This document shows, piece after piece, positions 24,102 through 32,455 of a stretch of 64,000 nt of DNA. A program made the position numbers and the translations under genes. The notes beneath the pieces were generated by a model. That model did not search any database. It saw only the letters and a program-made list of their open reading frames with translations, and had not been told where the DNA came from. Positions within the stretch are counted from its first letter, which is position 1, and every line of letters starts with the position of its first letter. Origin of the DNA: Rahnella sikkimica (lineage in GTDB: Bacteria > Pseudomonadota > Gammaproteobacteria > Enterobacterales > Enterobacteriaceae); NCBI RefSeq assembly GCF_002951615.1, contig NZ_CP019062.1, forward strand, positions 1,736,001-1,800,000, given 5' to 3'.

Positions 24102-24953
24102 TTATTCTCCAACTAATTGTAATAAATCGCGGAATGCCGCATCAGGCGAGGCCACGCGATCAGCCAGCCCCAGTTGCACACCGTCGGCGCCAAGGAAACA
24201 GGCGGCTTCGGTATCCCGGACGGTTTTCTCTGTTATCCCGCGATTGCGGGAGACGGTACTCACGAACAAGCGCCCCATTTCGTCAATATCTGACTGAATG
24301 GCTTTGCGCGCCGTTTCGCTTAAAGGTTCATACGGATTGGACTCTGCCTTGCGATCGCCGTAGGTAATGATGGTGACCTGCAGCCCGTCATTTTTGATTT
24401 TCTGCGACCAGTCAACGTGCATCACAATGACGCCGACAGAACCGACGCCGCCGGTACGCGGCACGATTATCTTGTCCGCCGCACTCGCCAGCGCGTAAGC
24501 CGCAGAATAGGCGCTTTCGGATAAAATGGCCCAGACCGGTTTACTGCCGCGTGCGGCATAAATCTCATCGACAAGGTCAAAACACCCCGCGACTTCGCCG
24601 CCGGGCGAATCAATGTCCAGACAGATGGCTTTCACTTCACTGTCATTTAGTGCGCGCAGGAAACAGGCACGGATGCCGTCATAGCCGGTCATCCCGCTGT
24701 AAGGCCGCAAGGTGCCGAGTTTCTGCACAAGCGTCCCCTGAATCGGGATAATGGCGATACCTTCCACCACGTCATAGCCCGTATCACGGGCCTGTCGGGA
24801 GAATGAATCATCTTCGTCATCCCAATCAGACATGGACTGAATGCGCGTCAAGCCAAAACGGTCAGTCAGCGCCGCCATGACCACTTCGGCCTTTCGGGGA
24901 TGCAGCGCCAGCGGCGTGTTAAACAGGCGCTGCGCTAAGTGCGGTAAATTCAC
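24102..24953 (-). CDS. Head maturation protease, S49/SppA family (lambda gpC-like)
   Basis: A 283-residue serine protease. SPGGEVAGCFDLVDEI and PVWAILSESAYSAAYALASAADKIIVPRTGGVGSVGVIV are the S49 signature, with the nucleophile in the SAYSAAYAL segment; the likely catalytic lysine lies in YGDRKAESNPYEPLSETA. The enzyme cleaves portal and scaffold proteins during head maturation. Lambda gpC is larger because Nu3 is nested in frame inside it; here the scaffold is a separate gene. The start overlaps the portal stop. Confidence 0.93.
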   Translation of the reverse strand: MNLPHLAQRLFNTPLALHPRKAEVVMAALTDRFGLTRIQSMSDWDDEDDSFSRQARDTGYDVVEGIAIIPIQGTLVQKLGTLRPYSGMTGYDGIRACFLRALNDSEVKAICLDIDSPGGEVAGCFDLVDEIYAARGSKPVWAILSESAYSAAYALASAADKIIVPRTGGVGSVGVIVMHVDWSQKIKNDGLQVTIITYGDRKAESNPYEPLSETARKAIQSDIDEMGRLFVSTVSRNRGITEKTVRDTEAACFLGADGVQLGLADRVASPDAAFRDLLQLVGE

Positions 24954-26587
24954 TGTGCCTCCGGATCTTTAATTGTTTGAGGTGCAAAGGTGTCCGCCTG
25001 CGCCCATGTCGGAACCGGCAATCCGCGTTCCTGGAAGGCTTCGATCTCGCGGGCGCGCTGATCGAGGAGTTCTTCCCAGTCTTCGCCGACGTTTTCTGAG
25101 ACTTCCATTTCCAGCGTTGACATGCCGGAATCCATGCCGAGGATCGCCCCTTTTTTCTCAGCAACGGGGTCAACCCAGCCGCGACCGGGCCCCATCCACT
25201 GCGCACGGCAATAGGCTGCTTTGGCTGCCAGAAATTCCGGCGCGCCAGCAGGGAGAGGAACCTCACCGAGATCGTGGAGTTCTTCAATAAAGCTGCTGAA
25301 GATAGGCTGGGCAAAGCCGCTGGCAAAATCATCGCGGCGACGTGTCAGGGTTTTCCACGCTTCCAGCATCGCGGAGCGGGCTGAGCTGTAATTCACATCA
25401 GACCAGTCCTGCGTCAGCTGCTGGGTTGATATTCCCAATGCGGCGGCGCAGTTGCGAAGTGCGGCACTTTCGAAAGCGACGAAATTGCTGACCGGTCTCG
25501 TTGCGTTAACTGAGGTAATATTTTCACCCGGCGCAAGAATGGGAATGCGCGCGCCACTTTGCAGCGACAGCCGATTATCGTTATGAAAATCAGTACGCAT
25601 ATCCTGATAATCAAGCACATCATCACGAAGTCCGTCTTCGAACAGGCGCGGATCATAAGGAGACGTAACGTACGCCCCGAACACGGCGTTAAGGATGGAG
25701 GCTTCAAGCTCTACCTCGTCGTATTTGATCAGCATTTTCAGACGCTGAACAATCGGGGTGAAAATGCTGCTGCCACGATGCTGTGCAGCACGATCGCCGT
25801 CAAAGTCATGAACAACAATCGGACGCCCCCACGCGGTTTCACGCCGGACACGCTCCCAGGTCATGGTTTTTTCAGCGCTCCACCAGTCGCCCATGTGGGC
25901 TTTGCGGATGTGATACGCCACCGGCACGCCATCATCATCAATTTCCACCCCACCGCGGATGTTGAGCATGTCAAAAACCTGTTGTGGGTTACTCAGCCGA
26001 TCCGGGTCAATAATTTGTATGGTCGTCGCATACAGCGCGCGGCCATGCCCCAGCCTGTCAGTTCGGTATTGCAGAACCGCCAGTGCGTCGCCGTCTACCA
26101 ACTTGTGGCGGAAAGCCAAACGCAGCATTTGGGACACCGTTTTTTTTCGCTCAACGTCGCAATAGCGGCCTGGGTCGTTTGCCCAGGTACGCCAGGCTGC
26201 TTCTACAGCCCGCCCATATTCGTCAGCCCATTTTGCGTCAAAGGCTTTCAGGCCGGTTTGCATTGAAAGAGCACGATAATCCGCTTTTGCGATCGGGCGA
26301 AAATTTGCACCAACGGCATTATCGAGAATGCGTGTAACGCTGCCTGATGCCCACCCGTCATTACGTGCCATGTCACGAACGCGTGAAACGATGCGGTCAC
26401 GGTAGATGTTAACTTCGTTATCTGGTGACCAAAGCGCGGGCTGCCAGTTAGCCATCGCATCACTGAAGGAGTCAGCTGCGTCATAAGGCACGCGGCCTGA
26501 GCCATTTAGCATGGATGCCTTTCGATTCGATGGGGGTAATGGCCTGCCGTTTGGCCCGAGAATTCTGACCTCTCCGCTTTTCATCAA
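24950..26587 (-). CDS. Portal protein (lambda gpB family)
   Basis: A 545-residue protein matching the lambda portal: an N-terminal PYDAADSFSDAMANWQPALWSPDNEVNIYRDRIVSRVRDMARNDGWASGSVTRILDN, a central RRETAWGRPIVVHDFDGDRAAQHRGSSIFTPIVQRLKML region, and C-terminal ALGISTQQLTQDWSDVNYSSARSAMLEAWKT. Twelve copies form the DNA entry channel and bind terminase. Lambda gpB is 533 residues. It overlaps the gpW gene and the protease gene by four bases each. Confidence 0.95.
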   Translation of the reverse strand: MMKSGEVRILGPNGRPLPPSNRKASMLNGSGRVPYDAADSFSDAMANWQPALWSPDNEVNIYRDRIVSRVRDMARNDGWASGSVTRILDNAVGANFRPIAKADYRALSMQTGLKAFDAKWADEYGRAVEAAWRTWANDPGRYCDVERKKTVSQMLRLAFRHKLVDGDALAVLQYRTDRLGHGRALYATTIQIIDPDRLSNPQQVFDMLNIRGGVEIDDDGVPVAYHIRKAHMGDWWSAEKTMTWERVRRETAWGRPIVVHDFDGDRAAQHRGSSIFTPIVQRLKMLIKYDEVELEASILNAVFGAYVTSPYDPRLFEDGLRDDVLDYQDMRTDFHNDNRLSLQSGARIPILAPGENITSVNATRPVSNFVAFESAALRNCAAALGISTQQLTQDWSDVNYSSARSAMLEAWKTLTRRRDDFASGFAQPIFSSFIEELHDLGEVPLPAGAPEFLAAKAAYCRAQWMGPGRGWVDPVAEKKGAILGMDSGMSTLEMEVSENVGEDWEELLDQRAREIEAFQERGLPVPTWAQADTFAPQTIKDPEAQ

Positions 26588-26847
26588 TACCGAAACCTTA
26601 ACGTCCTGCGCGGACGCCTAACGATGCCCAACTGGGCTTGAAGAAGTTGAATAAATGCGGTGAGCTGAGCGATATCAGTTTGCTGATAGCTCACCGCCCG
26701 GGTGCCGTCACCCTGTGCATATGAGAAAGAAACACCTTTGGCGCCGGACGATAGATCAAGATAGGCCTGCTGCGCTGTCGTTAACGCCGCCGTCAATTGG
26801 TCACGCGTCAGCGCACCAGCCAATAAACTGGAGTTGGGATCGAACAT
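26584..26847 (-). CDS. Head-tail joining protein gpW-like
   Basis: An 87-residue protein: LTRDQLTAALTTAQQAYLDLSSGAKGVSFSYAQGDGTRAVSYQQTDIAQLTAFIQLLQAQLG is the gpW fold of two helices around a beta hairpin. It seals the portal after DNA packaging. It sits between the terminase large subunit and portal genes, as in lambda. Confidence 0.92.
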   Translation of the reverse strand: MFDPNSSLLAGALTRDQLTAALTTAQQAYLDLSSGAKGVSFSYAQGDGTRAVSYQQTDIAQLTAFIQLLQAQLGIVRRPRRTLRFRY

Positions 26848-26858
26848 AGGATTCCTTT

Positions 26859-28967
26859 TTAATTAGCCAGGCGTTTATGCAGAGGTTTGCGCTGAGGTTT
26901 TTCAGGTTCGGTAATAATGACGCCGGGTAACCGGAGATCCTGTTTTTCTTCAGGCTCCGGGGCCGGAGGCAATAACGTGTCAGGGTTATTTTCCAGAGCT
27001 ATCGCTTTGGCGTTCAATTTAAGACCTGAGTGGAATAGACCGCATAACGCGGCGTAAGCGTAAACACGACAGTCTAACGCTTCGTTAGCTTTGCCCGGTG
27101 GCAACTCCCACACGCTGTAGCGCTGGCCGGCGGATTCTTTCATGACTAAGCGTTCCGCTGTGAGCTGTGTGAAATATCCCATATCCCGATCGGTTGAAAA
27201 GTGCATGTAACCGGGACCGGGCTGCTCTATATGTAATCGGGAGCGAATGGAATCTTTTGCAGAGTTGACGCCAAGAATGATCGGACGGAATTTTGCGCGG
27301 GTTTTCGACGTCGGACGCTTATTCGGCCAGATGGGTGACCGTTTACCCCCCGTGGCCGATTCACCTTTGATCGCCCAAATTCTGCGACCCAGTCTTTCCT
27401 GTGAAAACTCATACACTTTTTGCGTATGGTTACCGCCTGAGTCATGGCAGGCGGCCATGATGGTAAAACCCCGACCGTCGGCGCGGCGCCATACCTGTTT
27501 GAGATAGGCGTCAAGCCGCAGCCAGGGTTCTGCCGTTTCAAGGTCGCCCTCAATCACATCGAACGCGACAGACCAGCTTTCCTCGTCTTTACCCCACCCC
27601 ACCACCTCGACCTCGAGCCTGTCATTTTGGGTATCGATGCCCGCCGTCAGAACGGCTACACCGTCCGGCACCTCAGCGTTGAATACTTCGCGCCGCGCAA
27701 GCAGCACATCAACGGGAAGGCGCTTACCATAATTAGGCCGGTGAGGCAGGCCCATCTGGGTATTCCACCAGGCCAGCTCTTTATCGGGGTCGCCTTTGGC
27801 TTTCAGATATTTTTCCGCGATATCCGCAGGCTTATCTTTTTGCCACGGGCTGAATAACTTCGACGCCTGAAAACCGGCGTGGATATTATCGACCCCTAAC
27901 TTTCCGCAGTCCGGGCAAACGATCCGGTGAACGGCGTGCCGCTCGGATGCCGACCACTGCCAGACCTTACTGACTGCGGTAACATCGTCGGCGTGCCATG
28001 CCTGTTCGTAGAGATTAAGCGGAACGTGTCGGGTGCCGCAGCACTCAAAAGGTTTTGTCTGATGCCACTGAATTGTTCTCAGCGACCGCAGCCTGTCACC
28101 CTCAGACCATCCCGTGCCGCAGCTTTCACAGTGGATCATGGCCTGTTTGGTATGGTGTTTATCGCCGTCTGACGGCCAGTGAATGTGCTTAAAAAAATCT
28201 GGAAACTGTCGGTGGCCACAGTGCGGGCATGCCACCGACGCGCGGCGCTGATCGGAATCTTCATAGCTCGCTGCAATCCGGCTTTCGTCTTCAACAGTTG
28301 GCGAACAGGCACGGACAGAAAGCCAGTTCAGCCCGAAGGTTGCTGTACGCTCCTCGGCGAGAGTGATCGGATCGCCTTCTCGGGTGATGGGATATTTATC
28401 CACCTCATCGGCCAGCAGCACGCGGATCGGACGGCGCGCAAGGTTGTCAGGACTCCCCGCGCCAGCCAGCGCCAGAAAGCCGCCGGTAAACGATTTATAC
28501 AGCAGCGTTTCTTTTGAATTCTTCTGCTTGTTGCCGCCAATAAGGTCGCGCAGCACCGGGGTAACACGCACCAGCGGCGTGATGCGCTCTTTGGAAAACT
28601 GTTCAGCCGCATCTTCTTTTGGCTGGAGGAGCAACATCGGGCAGGGATCGAGATGCGCAAAGTAGCCGAACAGGTTCTCAAGCAGCGCCGTCTTCATTAA
28701 CTGCGTGCAGCACATCACTGTAATGATATGAACGCCTGATTCGGTGGCGGCGAGCATCGGGCCGCGGGCGATTTCAACCGTTTCAGTCTCCCAGTTGCCC
28801 GAGGTGCTGCCCGCTTCTTTAGCTAACTTGCGGAACTGGTCTGCCCAGTCTGGAACGCTGATGCGCGGCGGCGGCGTCCACCCCTTCCTGATGCTGCTTA
28901 ACAGTCTGTCACGTTTCGTCTGTGTTAAATTCAGGCTCGCCGAGTCCGGAGATGTGTTTATGGACAT
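26859..28967 (-). CDS. Terminase large subunit (lambda gpA family)
   Basis: A 702-residue packaging motor and nuclease. The N-terminal ATPase has MCCTQLMKTALLENLFGYF (Walker A-like) and the Walker B RVLLADEVDKYP; a CxxC...CxxC metal-binding stretch lies near residues 240-280; the C-terminal nuclease has AGIDTQNDRLEVEVVGWGKDEESW and DCRVYAYAALCGL. It cuts concatemers at cos and drives DNA into the procapsid. Lambda gpA is 641 residues. Its start overlaps the end of the small subunit gene by 59 bases, as Nu1 and A overlap or abut in lambda. Confidence 0.95.
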   Translation of the reverse strand: MSINTSPDSASLNLTQTKRDRLLSSIRKGWTPPPRISVPDWADQFRKLAKEAGSTSGNWETETVEIARGPMLAATESGVHIITVMCCTQLMKTALLENLFGYFAHLDPCPMLLLQPKEDAAEQFSKERITPLVRVTPVLRDLIGGNKQKNSKETLLYKSFTGGFLALAGAGSPDNLARRPIRVLLADEVDKYPITREGDPITLAEERTATFGLNWLSVRACSPTVEDESRIAASYEDSDQRRASVACPHCGHRQFPDFFKHIHWPSDGDKHHTKQAMIHCESCGTGWSEGDRLRSLRTIQWHQTKPFECCGTRHVPLNLYEQAWHADDVTAVSKVWQWSASERHAVHRIVCPDCGKLGVDNIHAGFQASKLFSPWQKDKPADIAEKYLKAKGDPDKELAWWNTQMGLPHRPNYGKRLPVDVLLARREVFNAEVPDGVAVLTAGIDTQNDRLEVEVVGWGKDEESWSVAFDVIEGDLETAEPWLRLDAYLKQVWRRADGRGFTIMAACHDSGGNHTQKVYEFSQERLGRRIWAIKGESATGGKRSPIWPNKRPTSKTRAKFRPIILGVNSAKDSIRSRLHIEQPGPGYMHFSTDRDMGYFTQLTAERLVMKESAGQRYSVWELPPGKANEALDCRVYAYAALCGLFHSGLKLNAKAIALENNPDTLLPPAPEPEEKQDLRLPGVIITEPEKPQRKPLHKRLAN

Positions 28968-29478
28968 GTTCGATTAACACCTCGGTCATTCTGTCGGCTG
29001 GGACGTCCAGGTCAGCCGCCATCAGGGGAGCCACCCTTGACGGCCAGTTCATCCAGGCGTCGCGCTGTTGGCGAAAGGCAGCAAAGAGCACAGCTTCAGC
29101 AACAGAGAGCTCGACCAGTTGACCATCCTCTTTCTCGAATTCGAGCTTTGTCAGTAGTGCAAGATAGTTTTCTTTCACCCTGCTGGCTTCTTCCCGCGAC
29201 ATTTCTGCGCCGGTCGCCAGCATGATTTCTTTTACCGCCTGGGCGGTGGTTGTCTCGTCAGGTGATCCGGTTTCTGCTTTGAGTATTTTCTTTTTGGCCG
29301 CGTTCTGAATACGCGGATCTTTGCCATCGCGCAGAGTCGCCAGCGCTTTATCACTGGCTTCAACATCAATGAGATTTCCCTCGAGTACGATATATTTTCC
29401 CGCTTTAACCCAGCGGCCAATCGTCTTGCGATCGACGCCAGCGTGCTTCGCATATTCAATTTGGGTCATCGTTGACAT
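28909..29478 (-). CDS. Terminase small subunit (Nu1-like)
   Basis: A 189-residue DNA-recognition subunit. The start MSTMTQIEYAKHAG at 29478 is chosen because the HTH follows at once (YAKHAGVDRKTIGRWVKAG) and GAGGAAAA is upstream; the longer frame to 29616 runs through the repeat cluster. In lambda Nu1 the N-terminal winged helix binds the R sites of cosB. The C-terminal two thirds are helical and probably bind the large subunit. The eight TGGGACA copies immediately upstream are the natural candidates for its binding sites. Confidence 0.9.
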   Translation of the reverse strand: MSTMTQIEYAKHAGVDRKTIGRWVKAGKYIVLEGNLIDVEASDKALATLRDGKDPRIQNAAKKKILKAETGSPDETTTAQAVKEIMLATGAEMSREEASRVKENYLALLTKLEFEKEDGQLVELSVAEAVLFAAFRQQRDAWMNWPSRVAPLMAADLDVPADRMTEVLIEHVHKHISGLGEPEFNTDET

Positions 29479-29641
29479 GGGACATTTTCCTCGATGGGAC
29501 AATGGGACATTCAGATGGGACATTTTTTTGTGCCCCACCAAAATGTCCCACGCCAATGTCCCACATAAAAAATCAACAAAGCCGCGGGGCGTAAGGGCTG
29601 GCAATAGTAAGTGCATAAATATGCACGTGGGACATGGGACA
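29478..29641. repeat. TGGGACA repeat cluster, candidate cosB
   Basis: TGGGACA occurs in direct orientation at 29478, 29495, 29503, 29516, 29628 and 29635, and inverted at 29544-29550 and 29557-29563: eight copies in 164 bp directly upstream of the terminase small subunit gene. This is where lambda has cosB. A GC-rich island (29581-29602) inside it could hold cosN. The assignment rests on position and repetition. Confidence 0.6.
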
Positions 29642-29723
29642 CAAAATGAAGAATTTATAGCTGGTGAAACTGTGCGGCGCGCAATGACCCGTGAGATAAA
29701 TACCTTTGGGAAGGACCCATTTT

Positions 29724-30248
29724 TTATTGAGATTTATTATCATCTTGGTGTTCCGAACCATGGTGATAAAAATCCCCGTATGCCTTTTTACAAAAGGAGG
29801 CGTATGCCTTAGCAGCATCTTCGAGGGTATCGAAGTTTCCCAGCCGGTATTTCTTTCCGTCCATTTGGGACTGCGCCAACCATTTATTGCCGCGCTTGTA
29901 GACTCCCTTCACACCAGAGCGGTTAGCTTTCGTAATACCTACGTTTCTTTTGTTTTGGCCACGCGTTGCGAGGCGAAGATTGGCAATGCGGTTATCAGTC
30001 TTCACCTCATTCCTGTGGTCTATTTGATTCAAGGCGTGTTCACCATTCATATAGAACCATGCAAGGCGATGCCCAAGATATCGGCGACCATCAACCTGTA
30101 TTTCTATGTAGCCAGTAGCGCCGTTCACTCTTCCGGCAAATGACCCGGCAACTGCACGCTGACTGCGGTAGACGCGCCAGGTAAATCGGCCGGTGCGAGG
30201 GTCATAATGAAGAAGCTCATGTAATCTAATTAAGGTTAAGTCTTTCAT
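29724..30248 (-). CDS. HNH endonuclease with AP2 DNA-binding domain
   Basis: A 174-residue nuclease. The HNH_3 core is NQIDHRNEVKTDNRIANLRLATRGQNKRN (residues about 73-101), and a C-terminal AP2-like domain follows (SGVKGVYKRGNKWLAQ to AAKAYASFCKKAYGDFY). This is the layout of free-standing homing endonucleases. It lies beside the putative cos region, upstream of terminase, where HNH proteins in HK97-like phages assist cos cutting. Either a selfish homing gene or a packaging helper fits. Confidence 0.88.
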   Translation of the reverse strand: MKDLTLIRLHELLHYDPRTGRFTWRVYRSQRAVAGSFAGRVNGATGYIEIQVDGRRYLGHRLAWFYMNGEHALNQIDHRNEVKTDNRIANLRLATRGQNKRNVGITKANRSGVKGVYKRGNKWLAQSQMDGKKYRLGNFDTLEDAAKAYASFCKKAYGDFYHHGSEHQDDNKSQ

Positions 30249-30278
30249 TCACTGCCTATATTTATTCAGACAATAAAA

Positions 30279-30299
30279 AACCTCGCTATTTGCGAGGTT
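30279..30299 (-). terminator. Intrinsic terminator
   Basis: On the minus strand: AACCTCGC, five-base loop, GCGAGGTT, then TTTT. It ends the unit containing the 30320-30955 gene. Confidence 0.8.
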
Positions 30300-30319
30300 C
30301 AGATGTGTATCTCAATTGA

Positions 30320-30955
30320 TTATTTGGCTGTTTTCAAAGCCTCGGCTAATGCTTTATTTAGTGCCGCAGGCATTAGAATAGTGGACATTTTTATTGCCCT
30401 ATCCATATACCCAAGAGTGGGTTTAACAGGGAGGGCATCGCCGAACTGCATACGCAGAACCAATGGGGGTTGCTTCACCCTCTCCCGCCGAGTTCCATTT
30501 GCAGATCTCTTTGCGCGCCTTTTGACCTTCTTGTATTTATGCCGCTGCCACAGACCTGACCTGCCATCAACCTTGCCGAAGAATGCTTTGCCTGTGGCTT
30601 TTATCTGAGCAATTTTGTTGCGTGGAATGTTGCCGTATTTATTCAACTTAATATTTTTTGGATTCAGTAATGCATTCCCATTGAGCTTATGCACACCGCC
30701 GAACTCAAACGGTTCCAGATAACCGGCGGCAATGTCACGAACATAAACTTTCGCTGTTAGGTTGTCCCGTCGCGCACCAACAGAACCAACGGAGTTAACC
30801 GTAAAGGGTGTCGGGTTCTCCAGTTTCCGCTGGAACGCCGTTTTTTCAGCTGCTGCGATTTGCTTGGCTACACTGGTTAAGGCCTGTGCGGTAGCAAAAG
30901 GAATTTGCTTCTTTAAGGATTGCAGAGCAGCTGATAGTTCTTTTATTCCTGCCAT
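30320..30955 (-). CDS. Phage structural-type protein, possibly tail completion
   Basis: A 211-residue, very basic protein (clusters such as HKYKKVKRRAKR near residue 140). The opening (MAGIKELSAALQSLKKQIPFATAQALTSVAKQIAAAEKTAF) and the layout resemble minor tail protein Z/tail completion proteins of lambda, but identity is low. Its position upstream of the HNH and terminase genes, away from the tail operon, is unusual for such a protein. It is followed by a terminator, so it may be separately regulated. Confidence 0.45.
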   Translation of the reverse strand: MAGIKELSAALQSLKKQIPFATAQALTSVAKQIAAAEKTAFQRKLENPTPFTVNSVGSVGARRDNLTAKVYVRDIAAGYLEPFEFGGVHKLNGNALLNPKNIKLNKYGNIPRNKIAQIKATGKAFFGKVDGRSGLWQRHKYKKVKRRAKRSANGTRRERVKQPPLVLRMQFGDALPVKPTLGYMDRAIKMSTILMPAALNKALAEALKTAK

Positions 30956-31031
30956 CTCTATTCCTTAGCATCAAGCTTACACATGCATTATCGATGGCTC
31001 TCATTGAAAGCCACCTGGAATGCGCTTCGTC

Positions 31032-31577
31032 TTACAAGTATTTCTTAGCCAGTGCGACAACTTCGTCCCAGACTTCAATGACCGGGTGTTCAAGTTTAAC
31101 GAAGATAGCCCTTACGTCTTCGATGCGCAGTTCTGCCTCGTCGGCATCTGCTTCATCTTCGTCATCTTCTAATGGTTTTTCTTTAAACACATCAATCACT
31201 GGTGCTGGAACTGCAACGAAATAAACCTGAATGCTGGCCGTGGTACCGTCGGCGGCTGTTGCCGTTAACGTCGAAGCGCCAACGGTCGAACTGACCAGGC
31301 TTGCAGTGATCTGACCATTTGCGTCAGTCAGTGCGCTGGTTGGGGTGACGGTTGCGCCATTATCCGCAGTAAAACTCACCACAGCGCCGGGCTGAATTGT
31401 ATCGGCATTATCGCTCAGAGTTATCTGAACGGTGTTTGCAGCTGCGCCATTGGCCAGCATGCTGGTGATAATCGAGACGAGTGCTAATTTCACGGTATTT
31501 TCCTTCGGTTGGGATTCAGCCTGTTCGGCTGGGTGGAGATAGATGCTTTTCAGCCATGCAAAAAAACGCTTAATCAT
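31032..31577 (-). CDS. Membrane-anchored bacterial Ig-like (Big-1) domain protein
   Basis: A 181-residue protein. A hydrophobic segment near residues 30-47 (VKLALVSIITSMLANGAAA) reads as a signal or anchor. Residues about 49-122 are an invasin-type Big-1 domain (VSFTADNGATV, LTDANGQITASLVSSTVGASTLTATAADG). A strongly acidic linker (EDDEDEADADEAE) and a C-terminal helix follow. Ig-like domains on phage proteins often mediate weak binding to cell-surface or mucus glycans, but they usually ride on virion proteins, whereas this one sits in the lysis-terminase gap. The function is unknown. Confidence 0.65.
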   Translation of the reverse strand: MIKRFFAWLKSIYLHPAEQAESQPKENTVKLALVSIITSMLANGAAANTVQITLSDNADTIQPGAVVSFTADNGATVTPTSALTDANGQITASLVSSTVGASTLTATAADGTTASIQVYFVAVPAPVIDVFKEKPLEDDEDEADADEAELRIEDVRAIFVKLEHPVIEVWDEVVALAKKYL

Positions 31578-31596
31578 TTCTGTCTGGCCTCTTCGA

Positions 31597-31914
31597 TTAG
31601 ACCTCTGAAGGCTGTGCTACTGCGCGAACTAAAGCCATGATACCGGTCTGAATATCGGTTTTACCGATGGCAGCCCAACGCTGCGGCTCGGCAGCGGTGA
31701 AGCGGCGTAGCTCAACAGCTTCTGGAGTGGCTTGGGAGATCCCTGCGCGTGTAGCATCCGCCTTCTTAACTTCAATATCGGTGCTCAAGCGGCCCTGTAA
31801 TTCAGTGACCAATTCAAGCATTTCTTTACCTTTCGACTTAATGCGATTCATTAAATCAATTTCCCCCTGGCATAAGTCACGATAGCCAGAAATCTTACGG
31901 TGTTGGTTTTCCAT
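31597..31914 (-). CDS. acb2: Acb2-like cyclic-nucleotide sponge (anti-CBASS)
   Basis: A 105-residue protein starting MENQHRKISGYRDLCQGEIDLMN. This opening, the helix IKSKGKEMLELVTELQGRL, and the C-terminal EPQRWAAIGKTDIQTGIMALVRAVAQP are the conserved core of the Acb2 family (DUF7681, Acb2/Tad1 type). Characterised members form hexamers that sequester the cyclic di- and trinucleotides made by CBASS and thereby block that defence; related folds also bind Thoeris signals. It lies at the end of the lysis genes, overlapping the Rz1 gene end by 20 bases, so it is a late gene. Another ATG three bases upstream is possible. Confidence 0.85.
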   Translation of the reverse strand: MENQHRKISGYRDLCQGEIDLMNRIKSKGKEMLELVTELQGRLSTDIEVKKADATRAGISQATPEAVELRRFTAAEPQRWAAIGKTDIQTGIMALVRAVAQPSEV

Positions 31915-32242
31915 CATTATTTTCCTGTCTGGAAGATTCAATTTGGCGAATGCCGGAAATCTGTGTGTTGCAGTTCTGCAGATCGGTCAGCAGCAATTCA
32001 TTCCACTGAACTGATGACCCATATGTCAGCGGGTCACTTGGTGGCGGTGACGGCTGGCACAGAACCAGAAGACTGGCGGGTATCGGCGTTACTGGCACTT
32101 TGACGTACTGCGTTGTAACGGTTGAGCACCCGGTCATTTGCGCGAGCAGGCACAACAACAGGAGCGCAAGCATCGCCTGAAAGAGCAGCTTTGATGTCAG
32201 TCTGGGCTGCCTGTGAGTCCAGTGTGTTCGCATGCTGATCAT
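31895..32242 (-). CDS. Rz1-like outer-membrane spanin lipoprotein, nested
   Basis: A 115-residue frame that overlaps the Rz-like gene in another frame, the classic nested spanin arrangement. A signal peptide (FQAMLALLLLCLLAQMTGC) ends in a lipobox cysteine, followed by a Pro-rich segment (VPVTPIPASLLVLCQPSPPPSDP) typical of Rz1. It would pair with the inner-membrane partner to fuse the membranes in the last step of lysis. Translation may start at any of three early Met codons. Confidence 0.8.
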   Translation of the reverse strand: MISMRTHWTHRQPRLTSKLLFQAMLALLLLCLLAQMTGCSTVTTQYVKVPVTPIPASLLVLCQPSPPPSDPLTYGSSVQWNELLLTDLQNCNTQISGIRQIESSRQENNDGKPTP

Positions 32243-32453
32243 TCAAAGTTGCCCCTGCGATAGTGTTGAAGATGCTCACGGCCTTCGCCTGCGCGTTCAG
32301 GGTGAATTCCGCTGAATTTTTTGCCTGAGTGGCTACTGAGATTTCTGACTGCTGGCTTATGGTCTTGCCGTAATAGTGAAAGGCAGCCCAGAGCAGAACG
32401 CCTATAATGAGAAATAGCAGCGCGGTGATGACAATCCGGAACCAGTTGATCAT
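32034..32453 (-). CDS. Rz-like inner-membrane spanin (DUF2570 type)
   Basis: A 139-residue protein with an N-terminal transmembrane helix (FRIVITALLFLIIGVLLWAAF), then a helical periplasmic part (SQQSEISVATQAKNSAEFTLNAQAKAVS). Placed two bases after the endolysin gene and overlapped by the Rz1 frame, so its role as the inner-membrane spanin is clear from context. Confidence 0.82.
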   Translation of the reverse strand: MINWFRIVITALLFLIIGVLLWAAFHYYGKTISQQSEISVATQAKNSAEFTLNAQAKAVSIFNTIAGATLNDQHANTLDSQAAQTDIKAALSGDACAPVVVPARANDRVLNRYNAVRQSASNADTRQSSGSVPAVTATK

Positions 32454-32455
32454 GG

